Shown: positions 7,781 through 16,387 of the stretch, piece by piece
Position numbering within the stretch: the stretch's first letter is position 1
How the letters are laid out: each line of letters opens with the position of its first letter
Source of the DNA: Mesorhizobium sp. B2-7-2
GTDB lineage: Bacteria; Pseudomonadota; Alphaproteobacteria; Rhizobiales; Rhizobiaceae
DNA: 64,000 nt
Assembly (NCBI RefSeq): GCF_006440775.1
Contig: NZ_VFTZ01000009.1
Span: forward strand, 62,001 to 126,000
Direction of reading: 5' to 3'
Position numbers and translations under genes: made by a program
Notes under the pieces: generated by a model
Databases searched by the model: none
Told to the model about the DNA's origin: nothing
What the model saw: only the letters and a program-made list of their open reading frames with translations

Positions 7781-9106
7781 ATGATCAACATTCTGCGCGC
7801 GCCCGATACCCAGCAAAGCCAGCGGTTGCGGCTCAACACGCTGATCCGTCTGCGCTGGCTGGCCATCGTCGGCCAGAGCCTGACCGTGCTTGTCGTCGCC
7901 TATGGCCTGAAATTCCCGCTGCCGGTGTCGATGTGCTTTGCGCTGATTGCCTGCTCGGCCTGGATGAACCTGTGGCTCACCTTCCGCTATCCGGCGGCGC
8001 ATCGCCTGACCCCGCTTTCGGCCTTCGCGATCCTCACCTTCGACGGCGTCCAGCTCACCGGCCTGCTCTACATGACCGGCGGCCTCACCAATCCGTTTTG
8101 CGTGCTGCTTTCCGTGCCGGTCGTCATCTCGGCCGCTTCGCTGCCGCTGCGCATGACCGCGGTGCTGGGCGCGCTGATTATAATTGCCGCCACGCTGCTG
8201 GTGTTTTTCCACCTGCCGCTGCCCTGGTACGAGCACGCGCCTCTGCCGATGCCGTTCATCTATGTCGCCGGCATGTGGATGGCCGTCTTCGCCTCGATCG
8301 CCTTCACCGCCATCTATGCCTTCCGCGTGGCGGCGGAAGCGCGCCTGCTCGCCAACGCGCTGGCCGCCACCGAGCTCGTGCTGCAGCGCGAGCAGCATCT
8401 GTCGGCGCTGGACGGGCTGGCGGCTGCGGCCGCGCACGAGCTCGGCACGCCCTTGGCCACCATCACCGTCGTCGCCAAGGAGATGGAAAAGGCGCTCGGC
8501 AAGGACCCGAAATACGGCGAGGACGTGAAGCTCCTGCGCTCGCAGAGCGAGCGCTGCCGCGAAATCCTGAAGCGGCTGACCAGCCTTTCCTCGGAAGGCG
8601 AAGCGCACCTGTCGCGCATGCCGCTAACCTCGCTGGTCGAGGAGGTGACGGCGCCGCATCGCGACTTCGGCATCTCGATCCGGCTGCGGCCCGGCGAGCG
8701 CATCGGCCCCGAGCCGGTCGGCCAGCGCAGCCCCGGCGTCATCTATGGGCTCGGCAACCTGGTCGAGAATGCCGTCGATTTCGCCCGCAAGTCGGTCACC
8801 GTCAGCTGGAGCTGGGACAATGAGAAGGTCATCTTCTCGATCACCGATGACGGGCCGGGCTTTCCGGCCGAGATCATCGACCGCATCGGCGAGCCCTATG
8901 TGTCGACGCGCCAGGGCACCGAGGCCGGCGGCGGCCTGGGGTTGGGGCTGTTTATCGCCAAGACCTTGCTGGAACGGTCGGGCGCCACCATCGATTTCCG
9001 CAATTCGAGCGGGCTCGGCGAAGGCGCGGTGGTGCAGATCGCCTGGCCGCGCGGCGTCTTCCTCAACCAGGACCAGGCCTCGGCCACAATGTTCGACAAT
9101 GCCTGA
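7781..9106 (+). CDS. actS: Redox sensor histidine kinase ActS (RegB/PrrB family)
   Basis: Membrane sensor kinase, 441 residues. The N-terminal half has about six membrane segments and the quinone-sensing heptapeptide GGLTNPF at residues 100-106, diagnostic of the RegB/PrrB/ActS family. The H-box is AAAAHELGTPLA with phospho-acceptor H219. The redox-active cysteine of the family lies in SQSERCREIL (C259). The ATPase domain has DDGPGF and GGGLGLGLFIAKTLL boxes. The family controls energy, CO2 and nitrogen metabolism and, in rhizobia, acid tolerance. Its partner regulator follows at 9337. Start choice: ATG with no Shine-Dalgarno but a TATAAT 9 bases upstream. Confidence 0.95.
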   Translation: MINILRAPDTQQSQRLRLNTLIRLRWLAIVGQSLTVLVVAYGLKFPLPVSMCFALIACSAWMNLWLTFRYPAAHRLTPLSAFAILTFDGVQLTGLLYMTGGLTNPFCVLLSVPVVISAASLPLRMTAVLGALIIIAATLLVFFHLPLPWYEHAPLPMPFIYVAGMWMAVFASIAFTAIYAFRVAAEARLLANALAATELVLQREQHLSALDGLAAAAAHELGTPLATITVVAKEMEKALGKDPKYGEDVKLLRSQSERCREILKRLTSLSSEGEAHLSRMPLTSLVEEVTAPHRDFGISIRLRPGERIGPEPVGQRSPGVIYGLGNLVENAVDFARKSVTVSWSWDNEKVIFSITDDGPGFPAEIIDRIGEPYVSTRQGTEAGGGLGLGLFIAKTLLERSGATIDFRNSSGLGEGAVVQIAWPRGVFLNQDQASATMFDNA

Positions 9107-9212
9107 ACCTTGGTTGGATAGCGTAAACCTTGCATTTACCGCATGGCAGCTCTGTTGCCGGCTCTAAAAATTGGACATTGCTCTTGCAGGACTGTATCTG
9201 CGTAAAAGTGAG

Positions 9213-9280
9213 GCATGTCGCCCAAAACTGTGCAGCGATTTCAGGAAGTCGACATGCCCGGAAACAAGGATTTGAAGGGC
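9213..9280. repeat. Small palindromic repeat, family C, copy C1
   Basis: Begins GCATGTCG (9213) and ends CGACATGC (about 9257), followed by a shared tail GGAAACAAGG. A second copy is at 63109-63172, where the body reads GCATGTCGCGCAAAAGTGTG and continues to CGACATGC. It lies in the 230-bp gap between actS and actR, so it separates the kinase from its regulator. Confidence 0.8.
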
Positions 9281-9336
9281 CTTCGCCAGAATGGGTCTCG
9301 GCGCGGCGCGCTTTGGATCGGTAGGATGCCGATAAG

Positions 9337-9900
9337 ATGAACGGAGACGAAACGACGGGCGCAATGGTCGAGGGCGAGGACACCTCCTTGCTCATCGTCG
9401 AGGACGACAAGCCGTTCCTCACCCGGCTTGCCCGGGCCATGGAGACCCGGGGTTTTGTGGTCGAGACGGCGGAGAGCGTCGAAGAGGCGGTCGCCAAGGC
9501 GCGCGCTCATCCGCCGGCTTATGCCGTGGTCGACATGCGCCTCGGCGACGGCAACGGCCTCGATGTCGTGGCAGTCATCCGCGAAAAGCGCAACGACGCC
9601 CGCGCCATCATCCTGACCGGCTACGGCAACATTGCCACGGCGGTGACCGCGGTGAAGCTCGGCGCCATCGACTACCTGTCCAAGCCCGCCGACGCCGACG
9701 ACGTCTTCGCCGCGCTTACCCGCACCTCCGGCGAGCGCGCCGCGCCTCCGGAAAACCCGATGTCGGCCGATCGCGTGCGCTGGGAGCACATCCAGCGCGT
9801 CTACGAAATGTGCGACCGCAACGTCTCCGAAACGGCGCGCCGCCTCAACATGCACCGCCGGACCCTGCAGCGGATTCTGGCAAAGCGCGCGCCGCGTTAA
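9337..9900 (+). CDS. actR: Response regulator ActR (RegA/PrrA family)
   Basis: Cytoplasmic DNA-binding response regulator, 187 residues. The receiver domain (about 16-125) has the acidic pair in VEDDKPF, phospho-acceptor D66 in VVDMRLGDG and the conserved lysine K116 in LSKPAD. The C-terminal Fis-type helix-turn-helix (SETARRLNMHRRTLQRILAK) is the highly conserved RegA/PrrA/ActR output motif. It is the cognate partner of ActS upstream. The two are separated by 230 bp holding repeat C1, so actR may have its own promoter. Confidence 0.96.
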   Translation: MNGDETTGAMVEGEDTSLLIVEDDKPFLTRLARAMETRGFVVETAESVEEAVAKARAHPPAYAVVDMRLGDGNGLDVVAVIREKRNDARAIILTGYGNIATAVTAVKLGAIDYLSKPADADDVFAALTRTSGERAAPPENPMSADRVRWEHIQRVYEMCDRNVSETARRLNMHRRTLQRILAKRAPR

Positions 9901-9912
9901 ACGAGCGTCGTC

Positions 9913-9989
9913 AATCCTCGGGTCTGCGCCGCGTCGCTTCGCTCCTTGCTTCGCCCGTGGATGACGAAGCGACGGGCGTTTCGGCCAAC
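9913..9989. repeat. Family A repeat, solitary right half unit (A2)
   Basis: A single half unit starting AATCCTCGGGTCTGCGCC and ending in CCCGTGGATGACGAAG, then the outer GTTTCGGCCAA end, placed 12 bases after the actR stop codon. It matches the right arms of A1 and A4. No left partner is present, which shows that the roughly 75-bp half unit can exist alone. Confidence 0.85.
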
Positions 9990-10105
9990 TTCCGAAGCAG
10001 GCGATCTGTCAATGTGAACTCGAACGCTTGCTTCGCCAGCCGGGCTGCGCATCATTAGGTTATAGGTTTCCGGCCGTCAGGTCGGGGTGACGGGACGGAG
10101 CGACC

Positions 10106-11296
10106 ATGCAAGATAAGCGGCCGAAATCGATCCTGCGTGAATTCCTCGACGGCGAGGCCGCCGGCGGCATCATCCTGATGGTGGCCGCAGCACTTGCGCT
10201 GATCGTCGCCAACTCGCCTTTGGCCGAAACTTATTTCGCCGTCCTGCACGCCTATCTCGGGCCGCTCAGCGTATCGCATTGGATCAATGACGGGCTGATG
10301 GCGGTGTTCTTCCTGCTGGTTGGGCTCGAGATCAAGCGCGAGATGCTGGACGGACAGCTTTCGACCTGGCCGCGCCGCGTGCTGCCCGGCATCGCCGCCG
10401 CCGGCGGCATGGTGGCGCCGGCGCTGGTCTATGTCTTGATCAATCGTGACAATGCGGCAGCGCTCTCCGGCTGGGCGATCCCCACCGCCACCGACATCGC
10501 CTTCGCGCTCGGTGTGCTCTCGCTGCTGGGCAGCCGCGTGCCGGCCTCGCTGAAGGTCTTCCTCACCGCTCTGGCCATCATCGACGATCTCGGCGCCGTC
10601 ATCATCATCGCGCTGTTCTACACCAGCGGCCTGTCGCTCGCTTATCTGGCCGCCGCCTTCGTCGTCATCGCGCTGCTCGTCGTGCTCAACCGAATGCAGG
10701 CCATGAAGCTCTGGCCGTATCTCTTGCTTGGCGCATTGCTATGGGTGCTGGTGCTCAAGTCGGGCGTGCATGCGACGCTCGCCGGCGTGGCGCTGGCGCT
10801 CACCATCCCGCTGGAGCGGTCTCCCGGCATCAGCCGCGATATCGAGCATTCGCCGCTGCACCGGCTGGAACACGGCTTGCATAGGCTGGTGCCTTTCCTC
10901 GTCATCCCGATCTTCGGCTTCGCCAATGCCGGCGTCTCGCTCGGCGGCCTGAGCCTTGCAGCACTGGTTGAGCCGCTGACGCTTGGCGTCGCCGCCGGTC
11001 TGGTGCTCGGCAAGCTGGTCGGCGTCTTCGGCTCCTCGGCCCTGGCCATCCGGTTTGGCCTCGCCGACCTGCCGGCCAATGCCGGCTGGCTGCACATGCT
11101 GGGCATTTCGCTGCTTTGCGGCATCGGCTTCACCATGAGCCTGTTCATCGGCCTGCTCGCCTTCGCCGGCGACCCGGCGCTGCAGGACGCGGTGAAGGTC
11201 GGCATCCTCGCCGGCTCGCTGATTGCCGCCCTCTTGGGCGCCGCCATCCTGCTCATGGCGCCGGCGGCGAGTGGGGTGGACGAAGAGGTGGACTAG
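10106..11296 (+). CDS. nhaA: Na+/H+ antiporter NhaA
   Basis: Inner-membrane sodium/proton antiporter, 396 residues, the usual family length, with about 12 membrane segments. Hallmarks visible: the N-terminal [13 protein letters not shown], the [14 protein letters not shown] segment of helix IV, and the ion-binding aspartate pair in helix V ([12 protein letters not shown]). It exports Na+ or Li+ in exchange for protons and helps pH homeostasis at alkaline pH. It is monocistronic and convergent with mmcB. Half unit A2 lies upstream. Confidence 0.97.
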   Translation: MQDKRPKSILREFLDGEAAGGIILMVAAALALIVANSPLAETYFAVLHAYLGPLSVSHWINDGLMAVFFLLVGLEIKREMLDGQLSTWPRRVLPGIAAAGGMVAPALVYVLINRDNAAALSGWAIPTATDIAFALGVLSLLGSRVPASLKVFLTALAIIDDLGAVIIIALFYTSGLSLAYLAAAFVVIALLVVLNRMQAMKLWPYLLLGALLWVLVLKSGVHATLAGVALALTIPLERSPGISRDIEHSPLHRLEHGLHRLVPFLVIPIFGFANAGVSLGGLSLAALVEPLTLGVAAGLVLGKLVGVFGSSALAIRFGLADLPANAGWLHMLGISLLCGIGFTMSLFIGLLAFAGDPALQDAVKVGILAGSLIAALLGAAILLMAPAASGVDEEVD

Positions 11297-11334
11297 GTCG
11301 GGCCGCGACGCCCGTCTTCTCACGCAGCCCGGCG

Positions 11335-11847
11335 CTACTCGCTCTCGCCATCCAGCGCCGGCACCGCCACGCCGGCAAGCTCGGCCGCCAGCAGCCGCGC
11401 GGCGCCCGCACGGGCAATCCGCAGCATCAGCGCCTTGCGCGTCGCTGCCGCCATGCGGTGCTCGGGTGCATCGCGCAGGATCTCCGCGCCATAGCCGTCG
11501 GAGAGGATGAAGCCGCATTCCTCGGGAAAGATGTCCTGTGGAACGCCGGGATGGGTGGCGAAGAAGAAGCGGTCGGAATGCAGCCGGTAGTCCGGCCATT
11601 TGCGGTCGACCCTGAAATCCTCGATCGAAGATTTGATCTCGATGATCCAGATATCGCCCTGCCTGGTCAGCGCCACGAGATCGGCGCGCCGCCCGGTGGC
11701 CAAAGACAGCTCCGGCAGCACATGCGCGCCCATTTCGGTGAGCAGCCGCTGCACGCCGCGCCGCACCAGCATGGCGCGCTCCGACTGGCGGCCGTCGATC
11801 AACGGGTTAAGGGGAATCGGGGAAACGAGTGGCATGGGAGGCACCAT
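11335..11847 (-). CDS. mmcB: MmcB family DNA repair protein
   Basis: Small nuclease-like protein of about 170 residues in the MmcB family, known from Caulobacter as a DNA-damage gene. The restriction-endonuclease-like core is seen in GRRADLVALTRQGDIWIIEIKSS, whose D...E-x-K arrangement matches a PD-(D/E)xK fold. A second ATG 12 bases downstream (MPLVSPIPLNP) is an equally good start, since neither has a clear Shine-Dalgarno. A GTTC-N7-GAAC dyad lies at 11858-11872 just upstream. It converges with nhaA. Confidence 0.85.
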   Translation of the reverse strand: MVPPMPLVSPIPLNPLIDGRQSERAMLVRRGVQRLLTEMGAHVLPELSLATGRRADLVALTRQGDIWIIEIKSSIEDFRVDRKWPDYRLHSDRFFFATHPGVPQDIFPEECGFILSDGYGAEILRDAPEHRMAAATRKALMLRIARAGAARLLAAELAGVAVPALDGESE

Positions 11848-11857
11848 GCCAGATTTT

Positions 11858-11872
11858 GTTCACGGTTTGAAC
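11858..11872 (-). promoter_or_regulatory. GTTC-N7-GAAC dyad upstream of mmcB
   Basis: GTTC at 11858-11861 and GAAC at 11869-11872, 11 bp before the mmcB ATG. Alphaproteobacterial LexA sites use the same half-site and 7-bp spacing, but as a direct repeat (GTTC-N7-GTTC). Here the second half is inverted, so the match is imperfect. MmcB being damage-related makes SOS control plausible but unproven. Confidence 0.3.
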
Positions 11873-11972
11873 CCGTTTTAGAGGGGCGATTGTCTATTTG
11901 ACAAACAGGCCAGCACTCTTGAAATCGCCAAGATCAATGGCGATATGAATTTGTTCCTAGGCAATTGCGAGT

Positions 11973-11990
11973 TTACATTTGCAAGTGTAA
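11973..11990 (+). promoter_or_regulatory. 18-bp near-perfect palindrome upstream of the Panacea gene
   Basis: TTACATTTGCAAGTGTAA: the two 9-base halves are inverted repeats except for one base pair (T/G at 11978 and 11985). It lies 63 bp before the Panacea-domain ATG in an AT-richer stretch. This fits an autoregulatory operator of a toxin-antitoxin operon. The binding protein is not known. Confidence 0.55.
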
Positions 11991-12052
11991 CGTCCCCAGC
12001 AACTCGCTAGGGGCACTCGAAGTGATTCGAGCGTGAGTTGGAGGCTGGGCAG

Positions 12053-12577
12053 ATGTCCTATCCTGCTATCGAAGTAGCAAACGAATTGATCGCGCGGCAC
12101 GGGGCCAATGGGAACATCGATCCCATGAAGCTTCAGAAGCTGCTTTATTTTGCCAATGGCTGGTGGCTGGCACTTGTTGGTCGGCCCCTTATTTCTGAAG
12201 CTCCTCAAGTCTGGCGCTATGGGCCTGTGTTCAAGCCCATCTACCATAGCTTCTCTAAGTATGGCCGGAACAACATTATGTATCCGGAGCCCGCTACGCC
12301 ATTCGGAGGGCAGCCGCGTCGAATTCCTGACAATGCCGCTGACGCTCAAGAAGTCCAGCATCTACTTGATTGGATTATGAGTGAGTACGGCTGGAAGAGC
12401 GGCCCGACACTTTCGGATGAAACTCATCGTCCCGGAACCCCGTGGCGCAACATTGCTGAGAGGAACCGATTCCAGGTTCCGGAAAACCAAGTGATCTCCC
12501 CCCAAGAGGATTGGCAGTACTTTTCACAGTTGGCGAGGGCGCGTGGATACCAACCAGTCCCCATTGCGGCAGCTTGA
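12053..12577 (+). CDS. Panacea-domain protein (DUF4065, SocA-like), candidate antitoxin
   Basis: 174 residues. The Panacea/DUF4065 signature is clear: DPMKLQKLLYFANGWWLAL at residues 23-41, followed by a WRYGPVFKPIY motif about residues 57-67. In SocA and in PanAT systems this domain is the antitoxin that neutralises a neighbouring, variable toxin. ATG 12053 is chosen because GGAGG lies 9 bases upstream; an in-frame TTG at 12038 overlaps that site. GC is visibly lower (about 52% in a sampled line) than in the flanking genes, suggesting acquisition. It overlaps the next gene by 35 bp. The domain call is strong; antitoxin function is inferred from family and context. Confidence 0.85.
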   Translation: MSYPAIEVANELIARHGANGNIDPMKLQKLLYFANGWWLALVGRPLISEAPQVWRYGPVFKPIYHSFSKYGRNNIMYPEPATPFGGQPRRIPDNAADAQEVQHLLDWIMSEYGWKSGPTLSDETHRPGTPWRNIAERNRFQVPENQVISPQEDWQYFSQLARARGYQPVPIAAA

Positions 12578-12938
12578 TCCTACTCCGACTTTCGAAGAGG
12601 AGGTTCGGGATTTCCAGGACTTCGGCGCCTACAGCGGTTCTAAGCCATTCGACGGCGAAGCCGCCAAAACCCGAATAGACAAGATCGCAAGAAGGCTGGC
12701 CATCGCGTGGTCAGCCTTCCTGATCTATATCATTCTTGCTCAAGGGTTTGAGACCGGTTGGGTCATAGAATTTCCTCTCGCTCCAAACGATTGGAGGCCG
12801 ATCTACCTAGTCAGGCCATTCCATCTCGGAACAACTGAGTTCGTCGCGGTTGTCACGACCACGACCGCAAGCGTATTTGGCTTTTTGATAATCGTGGCTA
12901 ACCACCTATTTCATCGGAAAAAACAGGAAAGCGCCTAA
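12543..12938 (+). CDS. Small two-helix membrane protein, candidate Panacea-linked toxin
   Basis: 131 residues from a GTG start, overlapping the Panacea gene by 35 bp in another frame, so the two are translationally coupled. An acidic, Pro-rich N terminus (about 1-45) is followed by two hydrophobic helices, about residues 52-68 (LAIAWSAFLIYIILAQG) and 100-119 (FVAVVTTTTASVFGFLIIVA), and a short basic tail (HRKKQES). No enzymatic motif is seen. Some PanAT toxins are membrane-active proteins paired with a Panacea antitoxin, and the architecture and overlap fit. It could also be a non-toxic accessory membrane protein. I do not recognise a named family. Confidence 0.7.
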   Translation: MDTNQSPLRQLDPTPTFEEEVRDFQDFGAYSGSKPFDGEAAKTRIDKIARRLAIAWSAFLIYIILAQGFETGWVIEFPLAPNDWRPIYLVRPFHLGTTEFVAVVTTTTASVFGFLIIVANHLFHRKKQESA

Positions 12939-13121
12939 CGGTCGGTTTTGTTATGCTTCTGACGCGCCAGTTTCTTTACCTGTTCGCTGGTGAGCTTGGG
13001 CGATCTTGTCTACGGCAGACTCAAAGGCTTTGTCTGATTGTTTTTCAGTTTCCCCGTGGTTCCGCGGAATTTCTGATCTGCGATTGTCCGTCGACTCAAC
13101 TACCGGATGAATGCTGCACCC

Positions 13122-13343
13122 CTACTGCGAGTCCCCCGCTCGAAATTCATCCGCCAGAAGCCTGGCCAGGTGGTCGCGGCTCAGGCTCAATGTCTCTTTC
13201 AGGAACCACAGAAAATTGCTCGGGCCGTCGGTCGGCAGGCCGTTTTCTTCGGCCTGGGTGATGACCGCGCGCTGGCGCTCGATCCGCTGTTCGATCTCGC
13301 GGATGTGCTGCTCGACCCGTTCGATGTCATCCTGGATGGCCAT
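13122..13343 (-). CDS. Small coiled-coil hypothetical protein
   Basis: 73 residues from the ATG at 13343 (MAIQDDIERVEQHI); an upstream ATG in frame would add five. The first half is a strongly charged amphipathic helix (QHIREIEQRIERQRAVI), a likely coiled coil. The second half includes FLWFLKETLSLSRDHLARLL. It has no signal peptide or membrane segment. No function is recognised. The regular heptad pattern and sensible codon use support a real gene, but evidence is modest. Confidence 0.5.
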   Translation of the reverse strand: MAIQDDIERVEQHIREIEQRIERQRAVITQAEENGLPTDGPSNFLWFLKETLSLSRDHLARLLADEFRAGDSQ

Positions 13344-13501
13344 GGCCGGCAATCTCATTGTAGGCGATCATCAAAATAGCACCAAACCAGAAATGCATGG
13401 AGCGTAAAGCCAAGCGGGTGTTTGAGCCGTGGTCCAGAGAAGACTTAGTTCTTGCTGATCGAATCCCTTGGCAGCAATCTCGCCGTGAAAGGAATTTCCC
13501 C

Positions 13502-13972
13502 ATGACCCGCGACCACATGCTCGCCCACCTCCGGTCCGCCGATGCCGTCGCGCGCGAGGCGGCGGCGCATGGGCATCATCCGTTCGGCTGCGTGCTGGTC
13601 GCGCCGGACGATCGCATTTTGATGCGACAGGGCAATCTCGACACGGTGCGCCATGCCGAGACCGAGTTGGCCCGCCGCGCCGCGGCGGCCTATGAGCCGG
13701 AGTTCCTGTGGCAATGCACGCTGGTCTCGACCTTCGAACCATGCGCGATGTGCGCTGGCACGATGTATTGGGCGAATATCGGACGCCTGGTCTACGGGGT
13801 CGAGGAAACCAGCCTCCTGGCGCTCACCGGCGATCATGCGGAGAATCCGACGATGAACCTCGCCTCGCGCACCGTCTTCGCCTCCGGCCAGAAGCGGATC
13901 GAGGTGTTCGGCCCCTTTCCCGAAATCGCGGACGAGATGCTCGCTCCGCACCGCGATTTCTGGAAGCGCTGA
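13502..13972 (+). CDS. Nucleoside/guanine deaminase-like protein (CDA fold)
   Basis: Zinc-dependent deaminase of the cytidine/deoxycytidylate deaminase superfamily, 156 residues. The zinc and catalytic motif is complete: HAE at residues 51-53 and PCAMC at 80-84. The MYWANIGRLVYG segment after it is typical of the guanine deaminase/TadA branch. ATG 13502 is chosen because of AAAGGAA about 10 bases upstream; the open frame extends to 13397 without family similarity. A separate cytosine-deaminase-like amidohydrolase at 60536 belongs to a different fold. The exact substrate is uncertain. Confidence 0.85.
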   Translation: MTRDHMLAHLRSADAVAREAAAHGHHPFGCVLVAPDDRILMRQGNLDTVRHAETELARRAAAAYEPEFLWQCTLVSTFEPCAMCAGTMYWANIGRLVYGVEETSLLALTGDHAENPTMNLASRTVFASGQKRIEVFGPFPEIADEMLAPHRDFWKR

Positions 13973-13981
13973 GGCAGTTTC

Positions 13982-14734
13982 TCAGAAGCCGGTGCTTCCC
14001 GCCTCGTTGAATCGGTAGACGAGCGAGAACGAAAGCGTCTGCACCGTTGGCTTGAACGCGATCGCGTTGTCCGGAACGCCGGTGGGAACGACATACATCT
14101 GCGCGTTTTTACGGCTGTAGTTGGCGAAACGGTATTCGGTTTTCATGGACCAACCGGGGGAGGAGATACCGGTGAAGTCGAGCGAGTTTTCGATGCCGGC
14201 GCCTACGAACCAGCCGTCGTAGTGTTGTCCGGCGACATTGATGGCGGGCGGCAGCGGAAGCGGGTTCAGGCCTGAACCGGTGAACTCGGCATGGCTGTAA
14301 CCGCCATCGACATAGATCAGCGCGTTTGGCGTTGCGAGCACGCCGAGACGAAGACCGGCAGCATAGTTCAGCCTGTTGCTCGTGGTGCCGTAATATTGCT
14401 CGAAGGGCGCCCTTATCGTGCCCCTGATGTCGCCGAACTGAACGTCGGCGAAGACGCCGGCCACCCAACTGGGAGCAAATTGCCAGTCGAAGCCGCCACC
14501 TACCGTGCCGAAGCCGCCGTTGCCCGAGGTGCCCTCGGATGGTCCGGGCGCGGGAAAGCCCCCGAAATCCGTGTACTGATCAGCGCTCCACCATCCGAAC
14601 CCGCCGCCTGCTGAAAGATAGAACCCGCTCCAGTCCCGGGCCGGTTCTTGCGCCGCGGCGTTCATGTCGGCCGCCATTGCCGCCGGCGGCAACATGCTCA
14701 CGATGACGATTCCAGCCGCGCACAAAAGTCTCAT
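13982..14734 (-). CDS. Outer-membrane beta-barrel protein (Omp25/RopB-like)
   Basis: 250 residues with a signal peptide (MRLLCAAGIVIVSMLPPAAMA) and a mature sequence that opens DWSGFYLSAGGGFGWW, the hallmark of small eight-stranded surface barrels of rhizobia and Brucella. Alternating hydrophobic strands run to a C-terminal YRFN segment; the last residue is phenylalanine, as expected for barrel assembly. It is convergent with the deaminase (9-bp gap) and divergent from the AraC gene at 15011. Specific function is unknown. Confidence 0.85.
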   Translation of the reverse strand: MRLLCAAGIVIVSMLPPAAMAADMNAAAQEPARDWSGFYLSAGGGFGWWSADQYTDFGGFPAPGPSEGTSGNGGFGTVGGGFDWQFAPSWVAGVFADVQFGDIRGTIRAPFEQYYGTTSNRLNYAAGLRLGVLATPNALIYVDGGYSHAEFTGSGLNPLPLPPAINVAGQHYDGWFVGAGIENSLDFTGISSPGWSMKTEYRFANYSRKNAQMYVVPTGVPDNAIAFKPTVQTLSFSLVYRFNEAGSTGF

Positions 14735-15010
14735 GCAAAAGTCCTCGAAGTTTGATCCTGGCCCGTGCAGCCATGGCTGATTTCGCGGCTACCGTCTTGG
14801 ACCGACGGGCTCCGGCATTGGATGGGCGGGCTGGGTTTGAAAATCGATTCGCAATGTGGCGCCGCTGCAACGAGCGCCGACCCAAATGATCGCGGCTTGG
14901 ACCGGGTGGCTCTGGAATTGGACTGGGCGGCCTGATTGCCTCTTTTTTTGCCGATCCGAGTCTGTGGCGGCCGTGCTAGGCTGAAGGCGGGGCAAACAGA
15001 TTTCCGTCAA

Positions 15011-15976
15011 ATGCAGAAGATTGATTTTTCGTCGGACAGCTTGCCAGCGCATCTGAGCGACAAGGATCGCTTTCGCCTCTGGCGCGACATGTGGATGGAG
15101 CAGCTTGGCGATGCCGAGATCAGGCATGCCGAGGACAAGCGGTTCGCGACGGCGACCAAGATGCGCTTCCTCGGCGAGCTTCGCGTCGGCCTGTTCGAGA
15201 CCACGACCGAGTACTATGTGCGCACCCGCCGGCATGTCGCCAACGACCGCGACGATATCTTCGTGGGATTTTACCGCAGCCCCAAGCCGCAGATATGGTC
15301 GGTTGCCGATTGCGACCTGTCGCTGCAGCGGGGCAACGGCATCGCCTACAACGTCGCCCAACCCTGCCAAAGTTTCACGAACGGCGTCACTTCCTGGATC
15401 TTGGCCTCCATCCCCCGCGCCTCGTTGCTGAGACAGGTGCCGCGTGCCGACGACCGCCCGGTAACGCGGCTCGACCCGGCAAACCCCGCCGTGCGGCATC
15501 TGGAACGCACGATCGATTTCCTGCTTCAATCCGACGAGGTTGACGCGGAGCCGGCGCTGTCGCGGCAGGCCGGGGCGGCGCTGGCCGACCTGATCGTGCT
15601 GGCGCTGGGGGCCAAGGGCGATGCCGCGGAAATCGCGACCGGCCGCGGGCTGCGCGCGGCGCGGCTGCGCGAGGCGGTGGCAGTGATCGAGGCACGCTTC
15701 GCCGACCCCGGCCTATCGACGGAGATGGTCGCTCGCGCCGTCGGGCTTTCGCGTCGATATCTCAACACGCTTCTGCTCGAGAGTGGCAGCACCTTTGCCG
15801 AGCGCGTGCTGGAGCTTCGGCTGCGCAAGGCATGTGCCATGCTGTCGGACATCCGCAACGACGCGACCAAGGTAAGCGACATCGCGCTCGCCGCGGGGTT
15901 CAACGACGTGTCCTACTTCAACCGGCGGTTCCGGGCCCGCTTCGGCGCTTCGCCCACGCAATATCGCGGCGGGTAG
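15011..15976 (+). CDS. AraC family transcriptional regulator
   Basis: 321 residues. The N-terminal about 200 residues resemble the AraC-binding-like domain found with this class. The C-terminal about 100 residues are the double helix-turn-helix DNA-binding domain: STEMVARAVGLSRRYLNTLL and later KVSDIALAAGFNDVSYFNRRF, ending GASPTQYR, the AraC/XylS signature. The start is placed at the ATG beginning MQKIDFSSD; the open frame reaches 14936. It is divergent from the outer-membrane protein gene 276 bp away, a possible target. The effector is unknown. Confidence 0.9.
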   Translation: MQKIDFSSDSLPAHLSDKDRFRLWRDMWMEQLGDAEIRHAEDKRFATATKMRFLGELRVGLFETTTEYYVRTRRHVANDRDDIFVGFYRSPKPQIWSVADCDLSLQRGNGIAYNVAQPCQSFTNGVTSWILASIPRASLLRQVPRADDRPVTRLDPANPAVRHLERTIDFLLQSDEVDAEPALSRQAGAALADLIVLALGAKGDAAEIATGRGLRAARLREAVAVIEARFADPGLSTEMVARAVGLSRRYLNTLLLESGSTFAERVLELRLRKACAMLSDIRNDATKVSDIALAAGFNDVSYFNRRFRARFGASPTQYRGG

Positions 15977-15982
15977 TTTCTG

Positions 15983-16387
15983 TCAGGCGGATACCTGGTC
16001 CGCCGCGCCCGCCATGTCGTCCAGGATTGGGCAGTCCGGGCGGTCGTCGCCGTGACAGGCGTGGATCAGCTTCTGAAGCGTCGAGCGCATCGACTGCAAT
16101 TCGCGTACCTTTTCCTCGATCGCCCTGACATGGGCGGCGGCGATCTCGCGCACATCGTGGCTGGCGCGGTCGCGATCCTGATAGAGCGCCATAAGCTGCC
16201 TGCAATCGTCGATTGAGAAGCCGAGATTGCGCGCACGGCGCAGGAAGGCGAGCCGGTGGATATCGTCGCCGGAATAATCGCGATAGCCATTCTCGGCCCG
16301 CGCCGGGCGGATCAGTCCGATCTCCTCATAGTAGCGGATGGTCTTGGCCGGCAAGCCGGAACGCTCGGCGGCATCACCGACATTCAT
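15983..16387 (-). CDS. cueR: Copper efflux regulator CueR/HmrR (MerR family)
   Basis: 134 residues from the ATG at 16387. The winged helix-turn-helix has the MerR signature TIRYYEEIGLIRPAR (16-30), then a coiled-coil dimerisation helix. The Cu(I)-binding loop has two cysteines seven residues apart (C111 and C119 in CHGDDRPDCP), as in CueR/HmrR. It activates copper-export genes by untwisting promoters with 19-20 bp spacers. Such a promoter is present at copA, 11 kb away (27646-27676), but no copper gene adjoins cueR here. A weak CTTAC-N6-GTAAG dyad at 16485-16500 could serve autoregulation. Confidence 0.9.
   Translation of the reverse strand: MNVGDAAERSGLPAKTIRYYEEIGLIRPARAENGYRDYSGDDIHRLAFLRRARNLGFSIDDCRQLMALYQDRDRASHDVREIAAAHVRAIEEKVRELQSMRSTLQKLIHACHGDDRPDCPILDDMAGAADQVSA

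Noticed and set aside
12953..13261. Plus-strand ORF of 102 residues after the Panacea pair
   Set aside because: Cys- and Pro-rich with no start signal and partly opposite the small coiled-coil gene; looks like chance.
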